DNA from: Gemmatimonadota bacterium
Lineage (GTDB): Bacteria > Gemmatimonadota > Gemmatimonadetes > Palauibacterales > Palauibacteraceae
Direction: 5' to 3'
DNA length: 64,000 nt
Assembly: GCA_022826685.1 (NCBI GenBank)
Contig: JAJDUL010000051.1
Span: 1 to 64,000, forward strand
How positions within the stretch are numbered: position 1 is the stretch's first letter; the number at the start of each line of letters is the position of its first letter. A program made the translations under genes and the position numbers. The notes under the pieces were generated by a model. That model did not search any database, was not told where the DNA came from, and was given only the letters and a program-made list of their open reading frames with translations. Of this stretch, positions 54,801-62,507 are shown piece after piece.

Positions 54801-54972
54801 GGGGCACGGAGTCCTGCGGGAGGGAGTCTCGCCCCACGACCACGACCGTGTCGGTATCCGCCCGGGCCGTGAACTCGAGGGGGCGGGCACCTGCGGGCGC
54901 GGCGCGCGCGGTTTCGGTTGCGCCGAGGCCGCCGAGCAGGGCCGCCAGCGCGAGGAGCGTGCGCAGCCTCAG
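51892..54972 (-). CDS. lptD: LPS-assembly protein LptD (OstA), apparent CTG start
   Basis: Outer-membrane translocon that inserts LPS. The signal peptide RLRTLLALAALLGGLGATETARA is followed by a Asp/Ser/Ala-rich stretch (about 38-120), a beta-jellyroll domain (EAQVMYEQSTIDADTITYE, Cys pairs at VRGCGN, SDECL and TSCDLEEP) and a large barrel. An acidic low-complexity insert of about 95 residues interrupts the barrel at about 690-780. No ATG, GTG or TTG is compatible with the signal; CTG 54972 overlaps the tatC stop (CTGA) and has GGAAGGAAG six bases upstream. 1026 residues. Confidence 0.9.
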   Translation of the reverse strand: MRLRTLLALAALLGGLGATETARAAPAGARPLEFTARADTDTVVVVGRDSLPQDSVPRDSTARDTLDVPVADSTAAGDSAAAGDSAAVDDPVAVGDSSAVAAAAADSAVADTVDTGPADPPFPQQDDIFGQLLGEPGYQVIQYQGRGVELDVDRQRVQLNREAQVMYEQSTIDADTITYEAGLQFVRGCGNISLSGEGENVISDECLNYDVSATKGTVADARTSFAQQGADWFIRGLMTLRGSGTAFVETGNFTSCDLEEPHYYFRAGQIKVVSDDIVVAWPVTLYIQNVPVAWLPFFAQDIREERRSGFLPPRFGFNDVVASSSNARRSITDFGYYFAGNDFMDAQATADWFSGRFTRLNGAFRYRSIKKFFRGNVIASYSFGNEKTLQFQMRHNHELTPVTDIRVNANFVSNTSVFERQTFDPTVQTQRIASDVGVQHRFPFASVNLSGSRRQDLGAQKGRTDLTLPKLQMTFSPLTLFRAPRNRSGPFNNIVVNGGFSASRLDRTQEENDGKRTEVAAANSAIRIGSFGVSGRTNFNRNTVLPFQPMAGADTTASATPGSVSKLDFGAQAEYQIDLVGSTTLRPTLSVDASRFQSDDTNGEFITAPTRLRFGAAVSTDLYGFLPGVGPFERIRHKVSPRFHYDYSPAVEASDSLLAIPGFPVSNSKQENRLRLTLNQTFEAKLREEVELDPEAEALLEGRSLEADSTDLELGAETPEADSLAAAGDSAGVQAPEMESAEEDPAEAARGLAAAPQEAAFGTGPDSGDPNAPRRAQPRRNVVLVGINSSPLTFDWSRENESPLTTDRWSHRINSDLLRGLSLNMSLDLFDGTGEERMFAPILSSLTGSFTFSSASGLGGLLGLGGGGGGGGADPQNRLRNAADSRYRLQSFDENPDPADPGLRAGGPWTLALTYSLQRGRAEQSAQDRQSLNAVLSLNPSPNWRLAWRTTYNLTNKEFGEHLITLDRALHRWVATFMFARSPNGNFIFQMSVSLMDAPDLKFDYDQQTQDGQGGFGGGGLGPRRF

Positions 54973-55766
54973 GTCGAACTTCCTTCCCCCGATGCCCCCT
55001 CCGCAGCCCGCTCCTGCCGGCGCCGCCGGAGCACGCGGGTCATGATCACGGAAATTTCGTAGAGGAACATCATCGGCAGCATCATCGCGAGCATCGTGTA
55101 CGGGTCGGCGGGCGTGAGGAAGGCCGAGACCACGGCCATCACGACGATCGCGTGACGCCGGTACTTCGCGAGCCCCTCCGGCGTCACGATCCCGAGCAGC
55201 GACAGGAACACGAGAACAACCGGAAGCTCGAAGATGATCCCGAACGCCAGAATCAGCTTGACCGCAAAGTTCAGATACTCGCTGATCATGATGACGGGGT
55301 TGAGCTGCTCGCTGAAGAAGTTCAGCAGGATCCTGAGTCCGAGCGGCAGGACCAGGAAGTACGCCATGGAGATGCCGGCGATGAAGAGGATGGTTCCGGA
55401 GGCGATCGCCGGGATGGCGAACTTGCGCTCGCTCTCGTACAGAGCCGGCGAGAGGAAGCCCCAGGCCTGCCAGGCGAGGTAGGGGAAGGCCGCGAGGAGG
55501 CCCACGATGAATCCGAGCTTCAGGATGATGACGAACGGGGTCGTCGGACTCGAGAAGTTCAGGTTCTCGCCGGGGAGGAGTTCCGCGATCGGCCGCTCGA
55601 CGATGCCGAGCACGTCCCATTGCGTGACGGCCACGAGCCCGATGACGAGCCCGACGAGAAGCGCGATGAGCGCTCGGATCAGGCGAGTGCGAAGCTCATC
55701 CAGGTGATCCAGGAAGGGCATCTCCGCCTGATCGGTCGCACCCTGGGTCTGTCGCCGCAGCCTCAT
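54969..55766 (-). CDS. tatC: Sec-independent protein translocase TatC
   Basis: A 265-residue, six-helix membrane protein that recognises twin-arginine signals. Motifs: MPFLDHLDELRTRLIRAL at the start, ETPFVIILKLGF-like SSPTTPFVIILK, AWQAWGFLSPALYESERK, ISEYLNFAVKLILAFGIIFELPVVLVF and FLTPADPYTMLAMMLPM. ATG 55766 overlaps nrdR by four bases, and its stop overlaps lptD. It is separated from tatA by lptD, the prenyl synthase and DUF4321. Confidence 0.95.
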   Translation of the reverse strand: MRLRRQTQGATDQAEMPFLDHLDELRTRLIRALIALLVGLVIGLVAVTQWDVLGIVERPIAELLPGENLNFSSPTTPFVIILKLGFIVGLLAAFPYLAWQAWGFLSPALYESERKFAIPAIASGTILFIAGISMAYFLVLPLGLRILLNFFSEQLNPVIMISEYLNFAVKLILAFGIIFELPVVLVFLSLLGIVTPEGLAKYRRHAIVVMAVVSAFLTPADPYTMLAMMLPMMFLYEISVIMTRVLRRRRQERAAEGASGEGSST

Positions 55767-56275
55767 CGGCCCTGGTCACCTCCTGCCGAGAACAGATCGA
55801 CCTGCCCCGCCGCGCTGTGCCCGGCTCGTCGCAGCAGTTGTCGCACTTCTTCCATGAACTCCGTGGTGTCCTGGAAGTTCCGATACACGCTGGCGAAGCG
55901 CACGTACGCAACCTGGTCCAGCGCGCGGAGCCGCTCCATGACGAGTTCTCCCAGCCGCAAGCTCGCGATGTCCCGCAGGTCCTCGGCCGCCAGCTGTTCC
56001 TCGACTTCATCCACAAGAAACTCGATATCGCGGTTCGACACGGGCCGCTTCGCGCAGGCCACGCGGATGGAGGCGAGAAGCTTCCCGCGATCGTACGTCT
56101 CCGAGCCACCGTCCTTCTTCATGACGAGCAGGGGCTCTTCCTCGGCCTGCTCGTAGGTCGTGAAGCGTTCGCCGCAGGAGAGGCACTCGCGCCGGCGGCG
56201 GATGGCCCGGCCGCCGCGACTCGTGCGGGAGTCGACGACCCGCGCTTCCGGATGGTTACAGCGGGGACACTGCAC
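55763..56275 (-). CDS. nrdR: transcriptional regulator NrdR
   Basis: A 170-residue repressor of ribonucleotide reductase genes that senses ATP/dATP. The N-terminal zinc ribbon has CPRCNHPEARVVDSR and CLSCGERFTTYE. The ATP-cone follows with VMKKDGGSETYDRGKL and YVRFASVYRNFQD. A C-terminal extension (about 25 residues after the ATP-cone) is Gly/Gln-rich. GTG 56275. No nrd genes are in view, so its target lies elsewhere. Confidence 0.95.
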   Translation of the reverse strand: MQCPRCNHPEARVVDSRTSRGGRAIRRRRECLSCGERFTTYEQAEEEPLLVMKKDGGSETYDRGKLLASIRVACAKRPVSNRDIEFLVDEVEEQLAAEDLRDIASLRLGELVMERLRALDQVAYVRFASVYRNFQDTTEFMEEVRQLLRRAGHSAAGQVDLFSAGGDQGR

Positions 56276-56298
56276 GGTAGCCTGCGGTCACCGGATGA

Positions 56299-57099
56299 CT
56301 AGCCGCCCAGTCTCTCGCGTTCCCGGCGGGCCTCCGGCGCCTCGGGGCTGTTCGGATAGCCGGTCTCGATCTGGGCGAACAACCGCCGCGCCACCGCCGT
56401 GTTGCCCCGTCCCGCTTCGATCATCCCTCGGCGGAAGAGCGCCGCGGGAGCCCGGCTCGAATCCGGATAGCGTTCCGTCAGTCGACGGTACTCCTCGAGC
56501 GCACTGCCGGGATCCTCCGCGTCCTCATAGGTGCGCGCCACCCAATACTGGGCATCGGGCGCGAACTCGTGGCCGCCGTAGACGGCGAGGAAATCGCGGA
56601 AGGCGTCGCGCGCGGTCTCGATGTTGCCGCGCTGGTACATGTCGAGCGCCAACGCGTAGTACTGGGACGCCTCGTCCGACCCGGACGCGGCGGAGGCGTC
56701 GGGGTTCGACTCGGCGCCGACCGGACCCGCGGCGGGCGGGCCCGCGCCCGCCGGTCCCGGGAAGCCCATCGGCGAGGGGGCGCCCAGGCGACGCTGATTC
56801 TCGTAGATGTCGTTGAGCAGCTGGTTGTTCTGGGCGGACATCTCGATGAGCTGCTCGAAGAGACCCTCGATCCGTTGGATCAGCCGGTCAAGTTCACCCC
56901 GACCCGTCGTCTCCCGGCGCTCGCTCGAACTCTCGATCGATTCCAGGTCCGCCTGAACCGCCTCGGCCAGCTGGCGCTGACTCTCGGCGAGAGCTGCGAT
57001 GTCGTCCCGAAGGGCGTCTCCCATCGTCTCGACATCGCCCCGGGACGCGCAGGCGGCGGCCGCAACGCCCAATAGCACGGCGACCGCCGCATTCCGCAT
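56299..57099 (-). CDS. cpoB: CpoB/YbgF-type tetratricopeptide lipoprotein
   Basis: A lipoprotein (signal with lipobox AAAC) of about 266 residues. A coiled-coil region at about 25-110 (ELDRLIQRIEGLFEQLIEM) precedes a Pro/Gly/Ala linker. Three TPR repeats end the protein: YYALALDMYQRGNIETARDAFRDFLAVYGG, DAQYWVARTYEDAEDPGSALEEYRRLTERYPDS and ALFRRGMIEAGRGNTAVARRLFAQIE. This is the layout of CpoB, which links Tol-Pal to peptidoglycan synthesis. Classical CpoB is not a lipoprotein. Starts directly after pal (0 gap). Confidence 0.85.
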   Translation of the reverse strand: MRNAAVAVLLGVAAAACASRGDVETMGDALRDDIAALAESQRQLAEAVQADLESIESSSERRETTGRGELDRLIQRIEGLFEQLIEMSAQNNQLLNDIYENQRRLGAPSPMGFPGPAGAGPPAAGPVGAESNPDASAASGSDEASQYYALALDMYQRGNIETARDAFRDFLAVYGGHEFAPDAQYWVARTYEDAEDPGSALEEYRRLTERYPDSSRAPAALFRRGMIEAGRGNTAVARRLFAQIETGYPNSPEAPEARRERERLGG

Positions 57100-57744
57100 C
57101 TAGATGTCTCCGTCCGTGATGACGAACTCGCCGCGACGGTTCTGCCGCCACGCCGACTCGTTGCTCCCCCGGGCCAGCGGCATCTCCTCTCCGAACGTCA
57201 CGACGTCGAAGCGGCTGGCGTCCAGCCCCAGGTTGGAGAGATAGTCGACCGCGGCCTGGGCCCTTCTGAGGCCGAGCGCCTGGTTGTACTCCAGGGAGCC
57301 CCGCTCGTCGCAATGGCCCTCGACCCGGAGGCGGATGCCGGACCGATCCCGCAGCGCGTCCGCCTTGCTCTGCAGAATTGCGGCGGCGGCGTCGGTGATC
57401 GCGGATTCGTTGTAGTCGAAGTGAATCCGCGCGACGATCGCCTCGCCGTCCATGGCGCGCTCGATGTCCGCGGGCGCGGACTCCGCGCACGTCGTGCCGG
57501 GATAATCGCTTACGGCCTGCTCGAGCAATCGGCGCGCGGTCGCGTAGTCGCCCTCTTCCATGGCCGCCATCGCCTGATCGCAGAGCCGGGCCGCGGCCGC
57601 CTCGCGCTGCGCACTGTCATCCACGGCCGGGGGCGGGGGGGGTGGCGGCGGCGGCGGTACCGGCTCCGGTTCCGGGTTGCCGCTACACGCAGTCGCCAGA
57701 AGTGCCACGAGAAGGATGGGAGCGAATCGGTGGCTCAGCTTCAT
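57100..57744 (-). CDS. pal: peptidoglycan-associated lipoprotein Pal with TPR-like insert
   Basis: Links outer membrane to peptidoglycan. Lipoprotein signal with lipobox TAC. An unusual Pro-rich stretch (about residues 25-40) and a helical TPR-like section (AMEEGDYATARRLLEQAVSDYPG) lie between the lipobox and the OmpA-like C-terminal domain. The latter has IHFDYNESAITDAAAAIL, VEGHCDERGSLEYNQALGLRRA and the peptidoglycan-binding tail. About 214 residues. ATG 57744 has AAGGAGA six bases upstream. Confidence 0.92.
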   Translation of the reverse strand: MKLSHRFAPILLVALLATACSGNPEPEPVPPPPPPPPPPAVDDSAQREAAAARLCDQAMAAMEEGDYATARRLLEQAVSDYPGTTCAESAPADIERAMDGEAIVARIHFDYNESAITDAAAAILQSKADALRDRSGIRLRVEGHCDERGSLEYNQALGLRRAQAAVDYLSNLGLDASRFDVVTFGEEMPLARGSNESAWRQNRRGEFVITDGDI

Positions 57745-57894
57745 CGAGGTCTCCTTGTTTACCAGTCGCGGGACGAGAATTCGGCGAGGACAGGGCAAAC
57801 GTCGGCGCTGAAAACGCTCACCCGATCCCGGTTTCAACACGGATTCGTAACCTATCGCAGACCCGTCAAGTCGCAACCCGCAGAACGACCGGGG

Positions 57895-59247
57895 TCATGA
57901 GCCGGGCGGGATGGGAGGCGACCAGTCCGGGAGACCGTCGAGCCGTCCCGCCGTCAGCGGCCGGGACCTCCCCGTGCGGACATCGAGGATCCAGACGGTC
58001 GAGCCCTGGGCGTCGATCGACGAAAAGACAAGATGACGGCCGTCGGGCGCCCAGCTGGGATCCTCGCTCTCGCCGCGCCGGGTCAGCATGCGCCGGTCGG
58101 TGCCATCCGGATTCACCGTGAAGATCTGCCAGCGGCGGTCGCTCAGGGCCGAATACGCGATCCGGTCGCCGTTGGGCGACCAGTCCGGACCGGCCGCGTT
58201 GGTGTCCTCCCGCGGGTGGTAGATGCTGATGCGGCGGGCCGGGCCTCCCGAGATGCGACGGACGTAGACCTGCTGCTCGTTGGCGGGGTCGGCCTCGTAC
58301 GCGAATGACTCCCCATCCGGTGAAAAGCTGGGGTTCAGCGACTGGACCCGGCCGTCGGTCAGCTGTTCGCCGCCCTCGACCATGATGCGCGCGGTTCCGC
58401 CCACGCCTTCCGCGTACGCCAACCGTCCGTCCGGCGTCCATGTCGGCGTCTGGATGAGTCTCCCGGAGGCTACCGTGCGACGGCTGCCGGTGATGAGATT
58501 CATCTCCACGAGCGAGAAGTACCCCGTCTCATCCTGGATCGTGTACGCGATCCGGGTGGCGTCCGGCGAGAAGGCGGGCGAGAAGACGTTGCGCCCTCCG
58601 GTGTCGATCCGCTGCGGGTTCCGGCCGTCGCTGTCGATGAGCACCAGGTAGGACGACCCGTCGCCATCCCTTCGGCGCAGTGCGATCCGCGTCGCGGCGA
58701 TGCCTTGCTGGCCTCCCGTCGCCCAGAAGACGATCCGGTCGGAGATCCGGTGGACCGACATTCGGAAATCGGCCGCATCCATCGGGGGCAGCGTGAAGGC
58801 CTGGACGTTCTCGAGGTTCCCGTACACGATGTCGTGCAGGCTGACTCTGAGGAGCGGAGTCTGCGTCCCCGGCGCGACGGAGATCTCCGAGGTGACGAGC
58901 CACACCGCCCCGACCTGGTTCCAGAGCGCGTAGTTCGGGGTGCCGCTCAAGGTGATCGTGTCGGGCGGCGCGAGGATCTCGAACCGGTCGGAATAATCGA
59001 GGTCCGTGCGAAGAATCTCGCCGACCGCCGCGCCCAACTCGTCGAATCCGGCGCCCGCGGAGACGGGCGCGACGACCATGCCCGGCACATAGCGCGCTTC
59101 GTAGGTGAGGCCCAGGCGGAGCGCCCCGCCCTCCTGCCCCCCCAGCGGCGCTGCGGCGGTGGCGGCGGCCAGCGCCAGCCCGGCAGCGACGGCCCGGCGT
59201 CCCCACTCGGCGGCATGGCGTCGACGAACGACCCTCGGCCGGTCCAT
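57895..59247 (-). CDS. tolB: Tol-Pal system protein TolB
   Basis: Periplasmic protein with a signal peptide (about 37 residues), an N-terminal alpha/beta domain (AVGEILRTDLDYSDRFEIL, VGAVWLVTSEISV) and a six-bladed WD40-like propeller (FSPDATRIAYTIQDETGYFSLVEMNL, WTPDGRLAYAEG, FSPDGESFAYEAD, WSPNGDRIAYSALS, WAPDGRHLVFSS). It binds Pal and TolA. ATG 59247 follows the TolA-like stop directly. 150 bases separate it from pal, a gap unlike the rest of the operon. Confidence 0.94.
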   Translation of the reverse strand: MDRPRVVRRRHAAEWGRRAVAAGLALAAATAAAPLGGQEGGALRLGLTYEARYVPGMVVAPVSAGAGFDELGAAVGEILRTDLDYSDRFEILAPPDTITLSGTPNYALWNQVGAVWLVTSEISVAPGTQTPLLRVSLHDIVYGNLENVQAFTLPPMDAADFRMSVHRISDRIVFWATGGQQGIAATRIALRRRDGDGSSYLVLIDSDGRNPQRIDTGGRNVFSPAFSPDATRIAYTIQDETGYFSLVEMNLITGSRRTVASGRLIQTPTWTPDGRLAYAEGVGGTARIMVEGGEQLTDGRVQSLNPSFSPDGESFAYEADPANEQQVYVRRISGGPARRISIYHPREDTNAAGPDWSPNGDRIAYSALSDRRWQIFTVNPDGTDRRMLTRRGESEDPSWAPDGRHLVFSSIDAQGSTVWILDVRTGRSRPLTAGRLDGLPDWSPPIPPGS

Positions 59248-59961
59248 TCAGCGATCGCTCGGATCGAAGAAGAACGAGACGGCGAGCGCGTCGGCCGGAA
59301 AGTCGTCGGGAAGCGGGCCGAAGGCCCGGTCGCGGCCGGCGGATTCCACGGCCCCCATCGCCTGGGTATCGAAGACCAGGCTCCCGGACCTCGCCACCCA
59401 CTCGAACCCCGTCACCCGTCCGTCCCGGTGGATGATGAAGTAGACCTCGGCCCGAAGCTCGCGCGCCCCGACGGGGGGGCGCCAGCGGCGCTGGATCTGG
59501 CGGATGATGTTCTCGGTGTATTCGGGCCAGGCCGAGGCTTCGCCGGCGATCCGGATCGTCCGCACCTCCTCGCCGACTTCTTCGGTCCGCGCAGGTTCCG
59601 GCTCCGGCTCGCGTTCGACCTCGACCTCGGCCTCGACGGTGGGCGTCTCCACCTGCGGCACCGGATCAGGCGTCGGTTCCGGGGGAGGCGGCCGGTTCTC
59701 CTCTTCCGCGACCTCGGGCGGCGACGGATCGACGCGGATCGGCGCATCCTCCGGAGCGAACTCGACCATGTTCACCCGCACCGCCGCAGGCATTTCGGGC
59801 GGGCGTATCGCCGCGTCGCCGAACAGGACGAGAACGAGGAGACCCCCGTGGACCAGGAGCGAGCCGTATACGGCCCGCCTGTGAGGTCGCCCGTGACGCT
59901 GCGGCCCTCCGCGCCGCCATGCGCGCCAACGCCCGGTTTCGACGCCTCCGTACGGAGTCAT
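59248..59961 (-). CDS. TolA/TonB-like energy transducer
   Basis: A single N-terminal membrane helix (SLLVHGGLLVLVLFG) is followed by a Pro/Glu-rich stretch (about residues 75-130) and a C-terminal domain like TolA/TonB (YTENIIRQIQRRWRPPVGARELRAEVYFIIHRDGRVTGFEW). It takes the TolA position between tolR and tolB, but lacks the long Ala/Lys/Glu helix of enteric TolA, so the protein looks more like TonB. It could serve both Tol-Pal and the TonB receptors. ATG 59961 overlaps tolR by four bases. Confidence 0.85.
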   Translation of the reverse strand: MTPYGGVETGRWRAWRRGGPQRHGRPHRRAVYGSLLVHGGLLVLVLFGDAAIRPPEMPAAVRVNMVEFAPEDAPIRVDPSPPEVAEEENRPPPPEPTPDPVPQVETPTVEAEVEVEREPEPEPARTEEVGEEVRTIRIAGEASAWPEYTENIIRQIQRRWRPPVGARELRAEVYFIIHRDGRVTGFEWVARSGSLVFDTQAMGAVESAGRDRAFGPLPDDFPADALAVSFFFDPSDR

Positions 59962-60383
59962 GGGCGGCGAAGGCTCGGGTCCGGGTCCGTGACCATGTTC
60001 AGCACGCCTCCGGCCTCCTGAATCCGACCCATCACCCGGGTCGCCTGCCGAAGGGCGAGGTCGCCATCCGCCTTCAGGTACACCGCGTCCGACTCGAAGC
60101 GATCGAGCGCCAACGCGAGCGAAGCGTCGAACTCCTCCAGCGTCACCGGCACGTCATCGAGGTAGATCTGCCCGTCCGCGTCGATCGAGACCACGAGCGC
60201 ATCGGAAGCGCTGAGAGGCGCGGAGAGGCCCTCCGGCAGGTCGATTTCGATGCCGCCCTGGAGAATGGGCGCCGTGATCATGAAGATGATGAGGAGGGTG
60301 AACGCGACGTCGACCAGGCTCGTGACGTTGATCTCCGCCACGACGCCGATCCCGTCGGCCTGCTGCGTAAAGCGCCTCTTCAT
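59958..60383 (-). CDS. tolR: TolR/ExbD biopolymer transport protein
   Basis: Component of the proton-driven Tol motor. One N-terminal helix with the functional Asp in INVTSLVDVAFTLLIIFMIT, then a periplasmic alpha/beta domain (GGIEIDLPEGLSAPL, VVSIDADGQIYLDDVPV, YLKADGDLALRQATRVMGRI). 141 residues. ATG 60383 has a GAGGAG-type ribosome site ten bases upstream. tolQ ends 34 bases earlier. Confidence 0.92.
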   Translation of the reverse strand: MKRRFTQQADGIGVVAEINVTSLVDVAFTLLIIFMITAPILQGGIEIDLPEGLSAPLSASDALVVSIDADGQIYLDDVPVTLEEFDASLALALDRFESDAVYLKADGDLALRQATRVMGRIQEAGGVLNMVTDPDPSLRRP

Positions 60384-60417
60384 CCCGCGCTCCTCGTCCT
60401 CCGACCGGGGCCCCGGC

Positions 60418-61164
60418 TCACAGGCGGCCCTCGCGCGCGAGCGTCCCCACGAACTCGCTCGCGAATCCTTCCAGCTCTCCCACGAAGAGACGCAGGCGGG
60501 AGGCATAGTGGTTGTACGCGATGACCGCGGGAATCGCGACGGCCAGCCCCGCGACCGTGGTCGTGAGCGCCTCTGCGATGCCCGGCGCGACCGCCGCGAT
60601 GTTGGCGGACCCCTGCGACGTGATCCCTATGAACGAGTTCATCACGCCCACGACGGTCCCCATGAGGCCGAGGAGAGGACTCACGGAGCCTATGATCGCG
60701 AGCCAGGGCAGCCCGTGCGCGAGCTCGTCCTTCTCCTCCGAGAGGCTCTTCTCGAGCACCAGCCACAGCGCTTCGAGCTGCGTCGGGCTCAACCCGTCCC
60801 CGACGTGCGTGGTCTCGAGCGCGCCCGGCCGCAGTTCGGAGAAGAAGGCGATCCCCTCGCGGAATACCCGTCTGAAGGGGGAGTCGTCCAGCTCCGACAG
60901 CGCGTCGTTGAGATCCACGAGGCCGTTGGCCCCGGCCATCGCGAACACGAAGTCATCCGCCCGCGCGTTCACGGCGCGCAACTCGCGGAACTTCCAGATG
61001 ATGAGGACCCAGGACACGAGCGAGAAGGCGGCGAGCACGGTGAGGATGATCTTCGTGGGCAGGGTCGCACCCAGAATCATGTCGAGGGGGGAATCGATCA
61101 CGCGAGCAGAGAGATCCTGCACGATCTCCAGGCCCCCTCCGACCCCGATCCCGATACCCGCCAT
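60418..61164 (-). CDS. tolQ: TolQ/ExbB proton channel protein
   Basis: Three-helix proton channel subunit. The first helix is LTVLAAFSLVSWVLIIWKF. The MotA/ExbB core has LAIIGSVSPLLGLMGTVVGVMNSF and ALTTTVAGLAVAIPAVIAYNHYASRL. About 248 residues, normal. ATG 61164 shares a base with the hemA stop (TGATG); GTG 61167 is also possible. First of the Tol genes. Confidence 0.93.
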   Translation of the reverse strand: MAGIGIGVGGGLEIVQDLSARVIDSPLDMILGATLPTKIILTVLAAFSLVSWVLIIWKFRELRAVNARADDFVFAMAGANGLVDLNDALSELDDSPFRRVFREGIAFFSELRPGALETTHVGDGLSPTQLEALWLVLEKSLSEEKDELAHGLPWLAIIGSVSPLLGLMGTVVGVMNSFIGITSQGSANIAAVAPGIAEALTTTVAGLAVAIPAVIAYNHYASRLRLFVGELEGFASEFVGTLAREGRL

Positions 61165-62507
61165 CACGTGCGCCCCCCCTGCACCCTGTCCGGGCTCATC
61201 CGCTCTCCCCTCACTTCCCTCATTCCCTCGCCGAGCCATGGTTCCACTCGACGAAGACACTCCTCGCCGTCAGACCGTTCGGCGAGCCACCGGATGGCGC
61301 GTGTCGGCCCGTGCAGAACCTTGTTGAGCGCCGCCTGACTCGCCAGCCGCAGAGCTTCGTCGGCGTCGTCGGGAGCCGGGGCGCGGGCGGCGACGGCATC
61401 GTCCAACAGCCGGCGAGCGGTGTTCCTCAGCGCCCGCACGGCCGGGTCCGCGCGACGACTTCGACGCCAGGCCCGGTATTTCGCGACGTGCCGCTCGATG
61501 ATCACGTCCGCGCGCTCGCGCTCGTACTCGCGCGCCGCCCGGGCCCGATCCACGACGTGCCGCAGGTCGTCGATGTTGTACAGGAACACATCGGAGATCC
61601 CGGCCACACGCGGATCGACATTGCGGGGCACGGCGATGTCGAGGATCACGAGCTGCGCGCGCCCGTTTCGCGGGCCGCGGACGTGCCCCGCGCGGAGGAA
61701 GGCCGCCTCCGACTCCGTGCAGGTGACGACGAGATCCACGCGATCCAGGGCTTCGAGCGCCGCGCTCCTTCGCATCGGGAGCGCATCGAGGGGCCGGCTC
61801 ACGCGCTCGGCCCGGGCCGGGTCGCGGCTCGCGAGAAGCACACGCCTTGCCCCCTCCCGCTTCAGGCACTGCACCGTGAGTCTTCCCATCTCGCCGGTCC
61901 CGAGCACGAGTACGCGGCGGTCGTCGAGTGAGCCGAACACCTTCCGGGCGAGACCGACCGCCGCGCCGGGGATCGAAGTCACGCCGCTCGCGATCGACGT
62001 GTCGGCCCGTACGCGCCCGCCGACCTCGAGGGCCGACTGGAACAGGCGATGCAGCACGGGTCCCACCATCGGACGCCCATCCCTGTAGGCTCCGCGGACC
62101 TGGCCCTGAATCTGCGGCTCGCCGACGATGAGCGATTCCAGTCCGCCGGTGACGCGGAACAGGTGGCGGACGGCGCTCGCCCCTTCGAGCGTGGCCAGGT
62201 ACGAATCTCCCTCGGCCCCAAGACCCGACACCTCGCACAGCGCCGCGCGCCCGAGGCGGTCGAGCGTTTCCGCATCGCTTCCCGCCAGGTAGCACTCCGT
62301 CCGGTTGCAGGTGGAGAGCACGACGCACTCTGAAACGCCCGGTCTGGCCGTCAGATTCTCGACCCACTCGGCTCGTCGCCGTTCACCGAGTGCGAAACGC
62401 TCCCGGACGTCGATCGGGGCCGTGCGGTGACTGAGTCCGATCGCGACGAGCGCGTCAGACCCGGCGGTCGCGGCTCCGCGTGCCTCAGAAGGGGAGATCG
62501 TCCTCAC
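61164..62507 (-). CDS. hemA: glutamyl-tRNA reductase
   Basis: First committed step of C5 haem synthesis. Catalytic Cys in VVLSTCNRTECYLAG near residue 65, glutamate-recognition LSHRTAPIDVRERFA, SLIVGEPQIQGQV, NADPH-binding VLVLGTGEMGRLTVQCL and VILDIAVPRNVDPRV, then the C-terminal dimer helices. About 447 residues. GTG 62507 overlaps ssb by 23 bases; the frame further upstream is ssb in another frame. It is translationally close to tolQ, an unusual pairing. Confidence 0.94.
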   Translation of the reverse strand: MRTISPSEARGAATAGSDALVAIGLSHRTAPIDVRERFALGERRRAEWVENLTARPGVSECVVLSTCNRTECYLAGSDAETLDRLGRAALCEVSGLGAEGDSYLATLEGASAVRHLFRVTGGLESLIVGEPQIQGQVRGAYRDGRPMVGPVLHRLFQSALEVGGRVRADTSIASGVTSIPGAAVGLARKVFGSLDDRRVLVLGTGEMGRLTVQCLKREGARRVLLASRDPARAERVSRPLDALPMRRSAALEALDRVDLVVTCTESEAAFLRAGHVRGPRNGRAQLVILDIAVPRNVDPRVAGISDVFLYNIDDLRHVVDRARAAREYERERADVIIERHVAKYRAWRRSRRADPAVRALRNTARRLLDDAVAARAPAPDDADEALRLASQAALNKVLHGPTRAIRWLAERSDGEECLRRVEPWLGEGMREVRGERMSPDRVQGGRT

